Assembly (NCBI RefSeq): GCF_011057975.1
Contig: NZ_CP049109.1
Coordinates: forward strand, 3,503,001 to 3,567,000
Length of the DNA: 64,000 bases
From: Sphingosinithalassobacter tenebrarum
GTDB taxonomy: Bacteria > Pseudomonadota > Alphaproteobacteria > Sphingomonadales > Sphingomonadaceae
Direction: 5' to 3'
In this document: positions 25,956 to 38,600 of the stretch, one piece after another
Position numbering within the stretch: position 1 is the first letter of the stretch
Layout: each line of letters starts with the position of its first letter
Made by a program: the position numbers and the translations under genes
The notes under the pieces: model-generated
Told to the model about the DNA's origin: nothing
Databases searched by the model: none
What the model saw: only the letters and a program-made list of their open reading frames with translations

Positions 25956-28859
25956 TCACTCGTCCTCGGGCGCAGTGCCCGCGAGTTCGTCTACGGAGAT
26001 GACCTCGACCGGCAGACCCAGACTGTCAAGCTGCGGCCGGACGGTTTCGGCGTCACCTACCACGACCCAAACGAACGCATCGGGATTGAGTGCCTCCCGT
26101 GACGCAGCGTCAAGTTCCTCGCGGCTCAGCGCGCGATATTTTTGCGCGATCGTGTCGTAATAATCGTCGGGACGCCCGAACAGATCATTGGTCTGCATCG
26201 CGCCGAGTACCGAGTCGCTGGTTTCGAAACCGCCCGAAAGCTCGCGGATATTGCCCTTGATGGTGAGGTCGAACTCTTCGGGCGTGATCCCGTCGGTGGT
26301 GAGAAAGCCGGTTACCTCGCGCTGGAGCGATGCGATCGACTCGCCCGTCTTGTCCGCCTGGACCGGTGCGATGATCATGTAGGAGACAGCGTTCTCCAGA
26401 CGGCGGAAGATACCGAACGCGCCATAGGACCAGTGCTTCTCCTCACGCAGATCCATGTTGATGCGGCTGAGGAAATCGCCGCCCAGAACGTCGTTCGCAG
26501 TGAAGACCGGCAGCAGTTCGCCGCGGGGGGCCAGCGTGGTGAGCTGTCCGCCCACAATGTAGGATTGCGGCGAATCCGGGCGATCGATCAGCAGGATGCC
26601 CACCGGCGCCTGCACCGCAGCCGCGCTGAAATCCTTGCTGCCCGCCTCCCCGGTCGCGGTCCAGTTACCGAAACCGGTTTCGAGCGCCGCCGTCACCTGC
26701 TCGAGCGGCAGATCGGATACGACGAAGATCTTTGCCTTGTCCGGGCGCAGCCATGCATCGTGGAAAGCCACCAGATCCTGCGGCGTCAGCTCGGCAACCG
26801 CAGCGGCATCGCCCCGGCCCGCGCCCAGCTTGTTGTAAGGCGAGTCCTTGCCGAAGACCAACCCGGGAAGCGCGCGCATCGCCAGCCCCTGCGGGCTGGT
26901 GAGTTCCTGAGAGATGGAGGCCAGCAGCTGATTGCGCAGCCGATCGACTTCCTCCGGCGCGAAGGCCGGGTTGCGGACGATATCGGCGAACAGGTCGACT
27001 GCGGCGGGCAGGTTCGGACTGGGCACCGAAAGCGAGGCCGTCGTCCGGTCCGTCGACGAGCCGAGGCTGATGGCCGCGCCAAGCCGCTCCTTGGCTTCGG
27101 CGAGCGCGATCGAATCCATCGTGTCGGTGCCTTCGTCCATCACGCTGAGCATCAGCGACTGAGTGCCGAGCGCATCGACCGGATCGGCGACCGTGCCGGC
27201 ATCGAAGCTCATCGCGATCTGCGTCACCGGCACCGCGTCGCGATGCGCGTAGATCACTTCGACGCCGTTCGACAGTGTGGTGCGCGTGACATCGGGGAAG
27301 TCGAGATCGGTCAGCTGGCCGACTTCGGGCATCGGATCGCGCGTTGCCGTTACCTGCGGTTCCGCGGGAGCCTCCTGCGATGCTTCCTCGATCTGGTCCG
27401 GGCCGGGCTCCTGAACCGTCACCGGCGTGGTGTCGACCGACTGCGATTCGGTATAGGCTTCGCGCTCACCCGGCGAGATGGTGAGCTGATAATAGGGCTG
27501 GCCGAGCCATTTCTGCGCGGCCGCCTGCGCCATTTCCGGCGTCGTCACGGCCAGGCGGTCGAGCTGCTCGCTGTAGAAGCCGGGATTGTCGGCATAGAGC
27601 GCGCCTTCGGCGAGCGTCACGGCCTTGCCGCCGAACCCGCCGACCGATTCCAGATTTTCGAGAATCCCCGATACCTTGTCGGTAGCGTAACGCTGCACTT
27701 CCTCGGCGGTCGGACCGTTGGCGAGATAATCGGCAAGGATTTCATCGAGCCGCTGTTCGACCAGTTCGGGATCGACGCCCGGACGCACATTGACGATCAG
27801 GTCGAACGTGCCCCCCTGGGCCATCGTGTCGGCGCTCGCGCTGACGCTGACGGCCAGCTTTTCCTTGCGGACCAGGATATTGTCGAGACGCGAGGAGGAA
27901 AGCCCGCCGAGCACGCCGCCGGCCACCTGCAGCGGCACGGCGTCCTCGTCGGTCATGCCGGGGATCGACCAGATGCGATAGATGCGCGTCGCCGCGACAT
28001 TGTCGCTCATGGTTTCCTTGACCGTTTCGGCCATCGGCGCGGGCGTGATTTCGGGAAGCTCGCTCTTGGGTCCGCGTTCGATCGCGCCGAAATATTTCTC
28101 GACCAGCGGGCGCGCTTCGGCGGCGTCGATATCGCCCGCCAGCACCAGTACCGCGTTGTTCGGGCCGTAATGCGAGCGGAACCAGTTCTTGACCGTGTCG
28201 AGGCTGGCCGCGTCGAGATCGGCCATCGATCCGATGACGCCGTGGCCATAGGGGTGATCGAGCCCGAACACGCCTTCCATGATGCTGTACCAGGCAAGGC
28301 CGTAGGGCTGGTTGTCGCCCTGCCGCTTTTCGTTCTGGACGACGCCGCGCTGTTCATCGAGCACTTCCTGCGTCACCGCGCCGAGCAGATAGCCCATGCG
28401 GTCGCTTTCCAGATACAGAGCCTTTTCGAGCGCGGGGCGCGGGACCGTCTCGAAATAATTGGTACGATCGAACGACGTGGTGCCGTTGAGATCGGTCGCG
28501 CCGACTTCGCGCAGCGGCGCGAAGAAATCGCCGGGCGCGTTTTCCGACCCGTTGAACATCAGATGTTCGAACAGATGGGCGAAACCGGTCTCGCCTTCCG
28601 GCTCGTGCTTCGCGCCGACATCATACCAGACGGAAACCGCGACGATTGGCGCCTTGCGGTCGGTGTGCACGATGACACGCAGCCCGTTGTCGAGCGTGAA
28701 CTGCTCATAGGGAATGTCGATCGCGGAAACGAGCTCCGCCACCGAAGCGGGCTCGGGCGCGGCGGCTTCCTGCGCGATCGCGGCGGGCATGGCCATCGGC
28801 GCGGCGGCGGCAACGAGCGCGCATGCGGCGGCGCGGCAGAGAAGGTGGGCGGTTTTCAT
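25956..28859 (-). CDS. M16-family (pitrilysin-type) zinc protease
   Basis: A 967-residue exported protease with two tandem M16 domains. After a signal peptide (about 1-30) the N-terminal domain carries the inverted zinc motif HLFEHLMF (His104, Glu107, His108) and a downstream glutamate region in VVQNEKRQGDNQPYG. The C-terminal half (from about 510) is a second M16 fold without HxxEH, which helps form the chamber. The ATG at 28859 is one codon inside a TTG-started frame and is preferred. It probably degrades small peptides in the periplasm. A downstream small gene is likely co-transcribed. Confidence 0.93.
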   Translation of the reverse strand: MKTAHLLCRAAACALVAAAAPMAMPAAIAQEAAAPEPASVAELVSAIDIPYEQFTLDNGLRVIVHTDRKAPIVAVSVWYDVGAKHEPEGETGFAHLFEHLMFNGSENAPGDFFAPLREVGATDLNGTTSFDRTNYFETVPRPALEKALYLESDRMGYLLGAVTQEVLDEQRGVVQNEKRQGDNQPYGLAWYSIMEGVFGLDHPYGHGVIGSMADLDAASLDTVKNWFRSHYGPNNAVLVLAGDIDAAEARPLVEKYFGAIERGPKSELPEITPAPMAETVKETMSDNVAATRIYRIWSIPGMTDEDAVPLQVAGGVLGGLSSSRLDNILVRKEKLAVSVSASADTMAQGGTFDLIVNVRPGVDPELVEQRLDEILADYLANGPTAEEVQRYATDKVSGILENLESVGGFGGKAVTLAEGALYADNPGFYSEQLDRLAVTTPEMAQAAAQKWLGQPYYQLTISPGEREAYTESQSVDTTPVTVQEPGPDQIEEASQEAPAEPQVTATRDPMPEVGQLTDLDFPDVTRTTLSNGVEVIYAHRDAVPVTQIAMSFDAGTVADPVDALGTQSLMLSVMDEGTDTMDSIALAEAKERLGAAISLGSSTDRTTASLSVPSPNLPAAVDLFADIVRNPAFAPEEVDRLRNQLLASISQELTSPQGLAMRALPGLVFGKDSPYNKLGAGRGDAAAVAELTPQDLVAFHDAWLRPDKAKIFVVSDLPLEQVTAALETGFGNWTATGEAGSKDFSAAAVQAPVGILLIDRPDSPQSYIVGGQLTTLAPRGELLPVFTANDVLGGDFLSRINMDLREEKHWSYGAFGIFRRLENAVSYMIIAPVQADKTGESIASLQREVTGFLTTDGITPEEFDLTIKGNIRELSGGFETSDSVLGAMQTNDLFGRPDDYYDTIAQKYRALSREELDAASREALNPDAFVWVVVGDAETVRPQLDSLGLPVEVISVDELAGTAPEDE

Positions 28860-29011
28860 CAATCAGGGTCCCCGGTCGTGAGATTGGGCGCGAACATACC
28901 GCCCAAAGCGCGTGTCGCAAGCCGCGACCGTATTATTTCGACAAATCACCCTTGCGGTGGCGGAATTGGACACTAGTCTCCCGCGCAACAATCATCCTCC
29001 GGGGGTATTTG

Positions 29012-30676
29012 ATGCGATTTTCCCTTCTGCTGACTGCCGTTTCGCTGGCGCTCGCGCCGGCCGCGGCGGTTGCCCAGACTGCCGACGAGCCGACCTTTTC
29101 CGCCGAGCGCGTGAAGGCGGACGTCACGTTCCTCGCCAGCGATGAGCTCGAGGGCCGCAATGCCGGCGATCGCGGCTATGACGTCGCGGCCAAATTCGTC
29201 GCCACGCGCTTCGAATCGATGGGACTGGAACCCGGCGGCCCCGACGGCAGCTGGTATCAGATGGTGCCCTTCGCCGAAGTCGGCCTGGAAGGCACGCCGA
29301 CCATGATGGTCGACGGTGCGCCGCTGCAGCAGGGCAAGGACATGCTGATCGGCGCGGGCAGCAGCCTGGAAGGCGGCGAGCAGACGATCGTCGGCAATGC
29401 CGTTTTCGTCGGCCACGGCATGGTGTCCGAGGAACATGGGATCGACGATTATGCCGGCGTCGACGCGACCGGCAAGTTCGTCGTCTATTTCGTCGGCCCG
29501 CCTTCCGATCTGGCGCCCGAACAGATGGCGGCGCTGCGCTCGATCAACCGCGTGAAGGTGGCCGCCGATCACGGCGCGATCGGCGTCCTGATGGTGCTGC
29601 GTCCGCAGGATGTCCGCATTCCTTGGGAACAGCTGGGACATTACGTCACCGGCGCGCAGCTTCAGCTGCTCAACGCCGACGGCACCTCGCGTGAGGAAGC
29701 CGCGCCGGGCGGTATCCAGATTTCGGCCTATATCCGGCCCGAAACGCTCGCCCCGCTGCTCGAAGGCACCGACATGACGGTCGAAGGTGCGCTCGAAGCC
29801 GCCGACACGGTGGAAACGACTGCATTCGAACTGCCGCATCAGGTGACGCTGACCCGCAATGTTTCGGTGCGCCGTTTCGAATCGCCCAACGTCATCGGGC
29901 TGCTGCCGGGTTCGGATCCCGAGCTGAAGGACGAATATGTCCTGCTGACCGCGCATCTCGATCACAACGGCATCGACCGCGAGAAGGAAGGCGACCAGAT
30001 CTACAACGGCGCGATGGACAATGCCGGCGGCACCGCGACGATGCTGGAGGCCGCGCGCGCCTTCACTTCGACCGGCACCAGCCCGCGTCGTTCGATCATG
30101 TTCGTGTCGCTGACCGCCGAAGAGGACGGGCTGCTCGGCTCCGAATTCCTCGCCAACAACTGGTTCGTCGAAGGCGGCACGATGGTTGCCGACGTCAATC
30201 TCGACATGCCGGTGCTGCTCTACGACTTCAAGGACGTGGTCGCGTTCGGCGCCGAGCATTCGACGCTGGGTCCGATCGTCGCCGAGGCCACCGCCAAGGC
30301 GGACGTGAGCCTGTCGCCCGATCCGATGCCGGAGGAAAATCTGTTCGTGCGTTCGGATCACTACAGCTTCGTCAAGGCGGGCGTGCCCTCGGTCTTCCTC
30401 GTCACCGGCTTCGAAAATGGCGGTGAAGAAGCGTTCCGCCACTTCCTGGCGACCGACTATCACCAGCCGAGCGACCAGATCGACCTGCCGTTCGACTGGG
30501 ACGCAGCGGCCAAGTTCGCGCGGATCAACTTCCTGATCGCGCGCGAGATCGCCAACGCCGATACCGCGCCGATGTGGTATGAAGGCAATGAATATGGCGA
30601 CCGCTACGCCCCCGACGCCGCGAAGGCGCCGGCCCCGGCGGTCGAGGAAGAAGCGGAAGCCGAAGCCGCCGAATAA
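29012..30676 (+). CDS. Exported M28-family aminopeptidase with PA domain
   Basis: A 554-residue exported metallopeptidase. A signal peptide (MRFSLLLTAVSLALAPAAAVAQ) precedes the catalytic fold, split by a protease-associated insert (about 115-270). Zinc ligands and catalytic residues can be placed in LLTAHLDHNG, AMDNAGGTAT, SLTAEEDGLLGS, DVNLDMP and RSDHYSF. The tail is an alanine- and glutamate-rich stretch (VEEEAEAEAAE). It is divergent from the M16 gene, with 152 bp between starts. A paralogue is at 43764-45416. Confidence 0.92.
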   Translation: MRFSLLLTAVSLALAPAAAVAQTADEPTFSAERVKADVTFLASDELEGRNAGDRGYDVAAKFVATRFESMGLEPGGPDGSWYQMVPFAEVGLEGTPTMMVDGAPLQQGKDMLIGAGSSLEGGEQTIVGNAVFVGHGMVSEEHGIDDYAGVDATGKFVVYFVGPPSDLAPEQMAALRSINRVKVAADHGAIGVLMVLRPQDVRIPWEQLGHYVTGAQLQLLNADGTSREEAAPGGIQISAYIRPETLAPLLEGTDMTVEGALEAADTVETTAFELPHQVTLTRNVSVRRFESPNVIGLLPGSDPELKDEYVLLTAHLDHNGIDREKEGDQIYNGAMDNAGGTATMLEAARAFTSTGTSPRRSIMFVSLTAEEDGLLGSEFLANNWFVEGGTMVADVNLDMPVLLYDFKDVVAFGAEHSTLGPIVAEATAKADVSLSPDPMPEENLFVRSDHYSFVKAGVPSVFLVTGFENGGEEAFRHFLATDYHQPSDQIDLPFDWDAAAKFARINFLIAREIANADTAPMWYEGNEYGDRYAPDAAKAPAPAVEEEAEAEAAE

Positions 30677-30701
30677 GGCGCTTCAGCGTAAGTGACAGAA
30701 G

Positions 30702-30733
30702 CGGCGCGCGTCCCTCGGGACGGGCGCCGTTTT
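30702..30733 (+). terminator. Intrinsic terminator after the M28 peptidase gene
   Basis: Arms CGGCGC/GCGCCG and GTCCC/GGGAC form a long GC-rich stem followed by TTTT. It lies 25 bp after the M28 stop and directly before the stop codon of the converging gene. Confidence 0.75.
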
Positions 30734-31243
30734 CTATTCTTCGTTCGCGACGATCCTCAGCGGAGCATCCTGCCAGATCTCGACAACGGTACGCATCACT
30801 CGGTCGGCGCATTCATATGCGACCCCCGTCTCGCTCTCCAGGACCAGGTGCAGACCCGCCTCGCGCGCAGCCGTCAACAAGACCGGCAGTTCCTCGATAG
30901 CCAATGATTGCCCGCCGACCAGTACATGGCACGGCGCACCGGCCGCCATCGTGAGCGCCAGCGGCTCGGCTTCGCGCACTTCCTCGATCCGCGTGATTCC
31001 CGCACGCTGCAATTCGAAAACAATGCCCGTTCCGCATTGCTCGGGCACTGAATCGAGGCCGTGAATCTCCACCGGGCGCCCATCGCGCGCCCAGGCGGCG
31101 GTACGCAGCGACAATTCGTCGAGCGGGAAACGCTCCTCATCCGAAACGACCGTGCATTGCCCCCCGTCAAACCCTATTTCCAGCGTGACCGGTATCGGTG
31201 CTTCCTGAGCAATCAGCAGCGCCATCAGCGTCGGAAAAATCAT
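30734..31243 (-). CDS. Exported hypothetical protein with two ExbD/TolR-like repeats
   Basis: A 169-residue protein with a short N-terminal hydrophobic segment (MIFPTLMALLIAQEAP). The body appears to be two copies of a pattern reminiscent of the ExbD/TolR periplasmic domain. In the first half FPLDELSLRTAAWARDGRPV leads to EIHGLDSVP and LQRAGITRI. In the second half LAIEELPVLLTAAREAGLHL leads to ESETGVAYECADRVMRTV. It lacks the membrane helix with the functional aspartate. The ATG at 31243 follows GGGGAG. The ExbD link is my inference from pattern, not from alignment. Confidence 0.55.
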   Translation of the reverse strand: MIFPTLMALLIAQEAPIPVTLEIGFDGGQCTVVSDEERFPLDELSLRTAAWARDGRPVEIHGLDSVPEQCGTGIVFELQRAGITRIEEVREAEPLALTMAAGAPCHVLVGGQSLAIEELPVLLTAAREAGLHLVLESETGVAYECADRVMRTVVEIWQDAPLRIVANEE

Positions 31244-31252
31244 CGCGCTCCC

Positions 31253-31280
31253 CTTGTGTTGCAATTTTACAACACCATCT
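31253..31280 (+). promoter_or_regulatory. Heat-shock (RpoH-type) promoter of clpB
   Basis: CTTG (31253-31256) and CACCATCT (31273-31280) stand 16 bp apart, the spacing between CTTG and the -10 in RpoH promoters (CTTGAA-N14-CCCCAT). They lie 29 bp before the clpB start. The segment also contains an inverted repeat GTGTTG-N8-CAACAC (31256-31275) across the spacer. Confidence 0.7.
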
Positions 31281-31308
31281 TGGCGACAAAGGATAGCAGG
31301 GACGACAC

Positions 31309-33888
<2,580 letters not shown>

Positions 33889-33900
33889 ACCGGGCACAGG

Positions 33901-33940
33901 GGCGCGGCAGCCGGATGTTTTCATTTCCGGCTGCCGCGCC
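33901..33940 (+). terminator. 15-bp perfect hairpin after clpB
   Basis: GGCGCGGCAGCCGGA (33901-33915) pairs perfectly with TCCGGCTGCCGCGCC (33926-33940) around a 10-base T-rich loop. No T-run follows, so it may act as a terminator, an mRNA-stabilising end, or both. The ATG at 33915 lies in this hairpin and is therefore not taken as the next gene's start. Confidence 0.65.
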
Positions 33941-33953
33941 TAGGCCTGTAGGC

Positions 33954-35420
33954 ATGACCGAAACGAGAAACACTTCGCGCGTTCTGGCGGCCGTCGATGC
34001 GCTGAAGCGCCACGAACGGCACGAAGCCGTCGCCTTGCTGAACGCCGAGTTGCAGCATGGCCCGCGGACCGGCGATGCCTGGAAAAGCATATCCCGGTTG
34101 GCGTCGAACATCCGCGAGATCGAGATCGCGATCGAAGCGGCACATCGATATGCGCAAACGCCCCCGGTCACGCTTGAGAAACAGCTGTTCTATTGGCGCG
34201 AACTGGCCGCCAACGGGCGGCTGGACGATGTCGAATCAGGCATTTCCGCGCTGCCGGAAGCGGCGCGCAGACATCCGGCGGTGCTGCATTTCCAGGCGAC
34301 GATCACTGAGCAACGCGGCGATTTCGACGCCGCCATCGCCGGATATCGCGATGCGATCGCCCGCTCCCCGGGCCCGGCGCAAGTGGAAAGCTGGTTCGCG
34401 CTTGCCATGCTCAGGAAATTTTCGCCCGGCGATTCCGATCTTGCTGCAATCGAGGCGCTGGCGCCGCATGTGCGCTCGGCTCCGCCCCTGATCGCCGCGC
34501 GCTGGCACTATGCGCTGGGCAAGGCGCTGCAGGATCAGGGCGAATATGACCGCGCCTTCGCGTGTTTCAGCAACGGCGCCGCACTGCGAAGGCAAGGCGA
34601 GCGGTTCGACGCCGATGCCCTGTCTAGTGTCGCCGACCGCGTCATCCGCGACTATACCGCCGAGGGACTGGCAAGGCTGACGCCGTCAAAAAATGACTCG
34701 CGCCGCGCCATTTTCGTCAACGGCCTGCCGCGATCGGGTACGACACTCGCCGAGCAGATTTTGACGGCGCATGACGATGTCGGCGACGGCGGCGAGATCA
34801 ACCTCGCCCGGGCGGCATTGCTGCCCGCCGGCGACACCGGGCTGGAGGCCGCGCTCGCCTATCAGCAGCGCAGCGCAAGCGAGGATCCCTGGGGCGCGAT
34901 CGCTGACGATTATCTGCGCCTTTGCACGATGCTGTTCGGTGATTCCGGGCGGTTCGTCGACAAGACATTGCTGCAATCGCATATCGCCGGGCTGTTGCTG
35001 CACAGCCTGCCCGAGGCGAAGATGATCTGGATGCGCCGCGACCCGGAAGATTGCGCGATCAGCTGTTTCACCACCTATTTCACCGAACCGGTGCCGTGGA
35101 GCTGGTCGCTCGAGGATATCGCACGGCTCTTCGCGATCGAGGACCGCCTGCACGCGCACTGGCGCGCGCTGTTTCCCGAGCGGATCCTTACCGTGTCCTA
35201 TGAGGCGCTGGCGCGCGATCCCGAACAATGGGTTCCGCGCATGGCGGCGCATGTCGGCCTGTCGATGGACAGCGCGATGCTCGAACCGCATCGGAACAGC
35301 CGCACGGTCCGCACGGCAAGCGTGCAGCAGGTGCGCAGCGCGATCGGTACCGGGCGGATCGGCATGTCGCAGCAGTATGACGAACAGCTCGCGGCATTTC
35401 GTACGATCTACGGCGGTTAG
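33954..35420 (+). CDS. Sulfotransferase-family protein with N-terminal TPR repeats
   Basis: A 488-residue protein. Residues 1-220 are helical tetratricopeptide-like repeats (for example VLHFQATITEQRGDFDAAIA, then ALGKALQDQGEYDRAFACF). Residues 250-480 are a sulfotransferase domain. The PAPS 5'-phosphosulfate loop is NGLPRSGTTLAEQIL near 255, and a 3'-phosphate region is MIWMRRDPEDCAISCF. Such TPR-sulfotransferases often adjoin Oar-like TonB receptors in this order, as here, where the two genes converge. The acceptor is unknown. The start at 33954 avoids the clpB hairpin. Confidence 0.88.
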   Translation: MTETRNTSRVLAAVDALKRHERHEAVALLNAELQHGPRTGDAWKSISRLASNIREIEIAIEAAHRYAQTPPVTLEKQLFYWRELAANGRLDDVESGISALPEAARRHPAVLHFQATITEQRGDFDAAIAGYRDAIARSPGPAQVESWFALAMLRKFSPGDSDLAAIEALAPHVRSAPPLIAARWHYALGKALQDQGEYDRAFACFSNGAALRRQGERFDADALSSVADRVIRDYTAEGLARLTPSKNDSRRAIFVNGLPRSGTTLAEQILTAHDDVGDGGEINLARAALLPAGDTGLEAALAYQQRSASEDPWGAIADDYLRLCTMLFGDSGRFVDKTLLQSHIAGLLLHSLPEAKMIWMRRDPEDCAISCFTTYFTEPVPWSWSLEDIARLFAIEDRLHAHWRALFPERILTVSYEALARDPEQWVPRMAAHVGLSMDSAMLEPHRNSRTVRTASVQQVRSAIGTGRIGMSQQYDEQLAAFRTIYGG

Positions 35421-35495
35421 CGCGCCCCACCGCGGCTGGTCCGGTCGCGGGCCAAGCTGATTCCAACATTATCGGTCAGAAACGAACCGCCTGCT

Positions 35496-35551
35496 CGGCT
35501 TAGCGGCTTAGCGGCTTAGCGGCTTAGCGGCTTAGCGGCTTAGCGGCTTAG
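35496..35551. repeat. Octanucleotide tandem repeat, seven units
   Basis: Seven perfect, uninterrupted copies of CGGCTTAG run from 35496 to 35551, followed by a diverged CGGTGGC. The tract lies between the converging TPR-sulfotransferase gene and the TonB receptor terminator, 75 bp after the former's stop. Perfect units imply recent slippage. It is outside both coding regions, so a frame-switching role is not supported. Confidence 0.92.
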
Positions 35552-35560
35552 CGGTGGCAC

Positions 35561-35594
35561 AAAAAAAGCGGGGCGGACCGAAGTCCACCCCGCT
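35561..35594 (-). terminator. Intrinsic terminator of the TonB receptor gene
   Basis: On the minus strand the stem AGCGGGGTGGAC/GTCCGCCCCGCT closes a TTCG tetraloop and is followed by seven T residues. One G-T wobble is the only irregularity. It lies 23 bp past the stop codon. Confidence 0.9.
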
Positions 35595-35617
35595 CTCTTT
35601 GTTAGCCGAAGCGTCTC

Positions 35618-38600
35618 TTAGAAGGAGACGTCCAGACCCAGACGCACGTAACGCGGCGACTGGTAGGCGCTCGGGTTACCATAGTTCGGGTTCGGGATGT
35701 ACGTCGCCGGCAGGCCGTTCGGGCCGGTCGTGACGTCCAGATCGCCGAATTCACCGCGCTGCTGGATGCCCTGCGAGTTGAACAGGTTGAAGACGTCCGC
35801 ACGGAGCGTCACGACCTGCCCGGTGGGCACTTCGACGTTGTAACGGAAAGAGAGGTTAACCTCTTCGATCCAGTCGCTTTCCTGAGCCGTGCCACGCGGC
35901 GAAGGCTGGCCACCGCAATAGTGCGAAGCCGCACCGTAACCGTTCGCGAAGGCGTCGGTCGGGTGATAGCCGATGCAGCTCAGCTTACGCGGCGACGACA
36001 GGCTCATGTTGGTACCGATGGTGAACGCATCGGACAGGGCAACCGCACCCCACAGCTTGAAGCGGTGCATGCGGTGGTTCGGAAGATAGCCATAGGCATA
36101 TTCCGTGAAGCCCGGCTGGTCGAAGTCCTGCGTCAGACCGGCGTCGGTCTGTTCGAAGTCCGAGGTAACGAAGCCTTCGGTGTTACCCTTGCTCTTCGAC
36201 CAGGTGTAGCTGCCGCCCAGGTTCCAGTTGCCGTCCCACTTGCGGTCGAAGGTGAGTTCGACTGCGTCATAGGTACGTTCGGCCTTCGGATAGCCCAGCT
36301 GTTCCGCCGTCAGCGTAACCGTCTGGTTCGCCAGCGGCGTACCGTCCGCGAGCAGGTCGATCGTCAGATCTTCGCCCGGGTTCAGCAGCACATACTGATG
36401 ATAGCCGGTCCAGATCGAGTCACAGCCGGCGATGCCGTTGTCGTCGCAATAGTCGATGACAGCCGCGTCGATCGCGACGTCTTCAGCCGTCTGGTCCAGC
36501 GTACGATGGGTGTAGCTGATGCCAGCGGTGAAGCCACCGAAGTTATGCTCGTAGCCGACGATCCATTCGGTTTCCTGCGTCGCTTCGAGGTTGCCCGAAA
36601 CGAAGGTGTTGACCGTCGCAACCGAACCGTCGCCCGTCACGTTACAGTAGTTGCCGCTCGAGAGCGGGGTCAGGCCGAACGGGCAGGCGTCCTGATAGGC
36701 GCCCTGGTTCTGCACTTCGCCGGTCAGGATCGGCAGACCATCCGAGTCGAAGCCCGAATAATAGTAACGTTCACGGATATAGTATTCCGAACCGGCGGTA
36801 CGGAATGCCGTGTTGCTGGCGAGCGGCAGGTAATAGACGCCATAGGCACCGTAGAGCGAGCCCGAGCTGTCCGGCCACAGATCATAGGTGAAGCCGAGAC
36901 GCGGTGCCCAGTTGTCCTGCAGCGAGATGAACTCGGAACCGTCCGGCGAACGGACCGCGAAGTCGTCCTGGCGAACGCCGAGGTTCACCGTCAGACGATC
37001 GGTGATGTTCCATTCGTCCTGGATGTAGAAGGCACGGTTGGTCGCATCGAACGTACCGCCGCTGTTGAAGTAGTTGACTTCAACGATGTCGCCGATCGCA
37101 TCCGACGGACGCAGGAGCAACGCGGCACCGGCCGAACCGGTATTCGCGTTGTACGCCGCCGAGCTGAGGAAGCCGGCATTGAAGAGATAGTCGCCGCCGG
37201 TACGCACGGTGGAGTGCGACAGCGAGTTCTCTTCGACGTCGAAGCCGCCGCGGAAGTGATGCTGACCGAAGAGTTCGACGAAGATGTCGACATCGGCGCG
37301 ATAGAATTCACGCTCGGTCTGATACGGGAACGCGCGGCTGGACGAGGCCTGGCTGAGAAGCAGACCACCGTTCGGCGTGCCGCCGACCGCAACGCCCGAA
37401 GAGTTCACGAAGTACGGCGTCTGCGCACCCGAATCGAGACCGATGCTGTCGAAACGGTCACGCGAACGACCATAGGCGCCCGAAACCGTCAGCCAGTCGG
37501 TGAAGTTGCCGGTGTACTTGCCGACGAAGTTCACGCCGCCATAGTTGAATTCCTGCAGCGACTGCACCGGGCCGGTCGAACCGACACCGTTCAGTTCCGA
37601 ATAGGCAAGGTCACGACGGGTCGTGGTGTTGCGCGTATCGAACAGCGTGAATTCGAGGTGCTGGCCGTCGATCGGATAGGCATCGACCTTCACCGCATAG
37701 AACGGATCGTTGTTGCGACGATCGAAGGCGAGACCGCCGGTGCGGCTGGCCGTCAGCGTTTCGGTGCTGCGGAATTCGACGAGTCCATAGACGAACAGGC
37801 GATCCTTGATGATCGGGCCGCCGGCTTCGAGAATCGCCGAGTAGCTGTCCGACTCGTCGAACGCGCGGTTCGTCGTGTTGATGCAGGTGCCGGCCGAATC
37901 GCAGCTCGTCAGGTTCTTACCCGGCGAACGCAGGAAGTCCGGCGCCCAGTTCAGGTGGATCGCCGCCATGAAGTCGTTCGAGCCCGACTTCGACACGGCG
38001 TTCACGATACCGCCGGTGGCACGACCGAATTCGGCCGGATAGCCGCCCGACTTGACTTCGACCGAACGGTAGAACTCGAACGGAACGCGAGTCGAGCCGA
38101 GATAGTTGTCGAAGTTGGTCAGGTTCAGACCGTTGAGATAATAGGCGTTTTCCGCGACCGACGAACCGCCGATCGACGAAAGGTTGCCGAAGCCGTCATC
38201 GCCCTGCGACGTACCCGGCGCGAGCAGCACGACCGAGGTGAGGTCGCGGCCGATCGGCGTGGTCTTGACCAGTTCCGCAACGTCGACGTTGAGGCCGGTG
38301 GTGGTGCCGCTGAAGTCCGCGACGGCTTCACCCGAAACGACGATTTCGTCGGTCGAACCGGTGATGAGCGCGACGTCGATATCCGCGGTCTGCGACGACA
38401 GGATGCGAACGCCGGTGGCCGTATAGGTCGGCAGACCCTCGGCGACGACGACGACGTCGTAGCTGCCGGTCGGCAGGCTGTTGAAGCGGAAGGTGCCCGA
38501 AGCGCCGGTGGTGGCGGTGCGGGTGAAACCCTGGCCGGTGGAGGTGACAGTGACGGTCGCGCCCGAGATCGGCGAGCCGACCTCATCGGTCACCGTGCCG

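Noticed and set aside
26142..28976. A 944-codon open frame opposite the M16 peptidase
   Set aside because: Antisense shadow of a clear M16 gene; composition is dominated by Arg, Asp and His without motifs.
33915..33953. Longer start for the TPR-sulfotransferase at 33915
   Set aside because: The ATG lies inside the perfect hairpin after clpB and the added 13 residues show no conservation pattern.
35496..35551. CRISPR-like repeat array
   Set aside because: The 8-bp units are contiguous without spacers, so it is a simple tandem repeat. No other regularly spaced repeats were seen.
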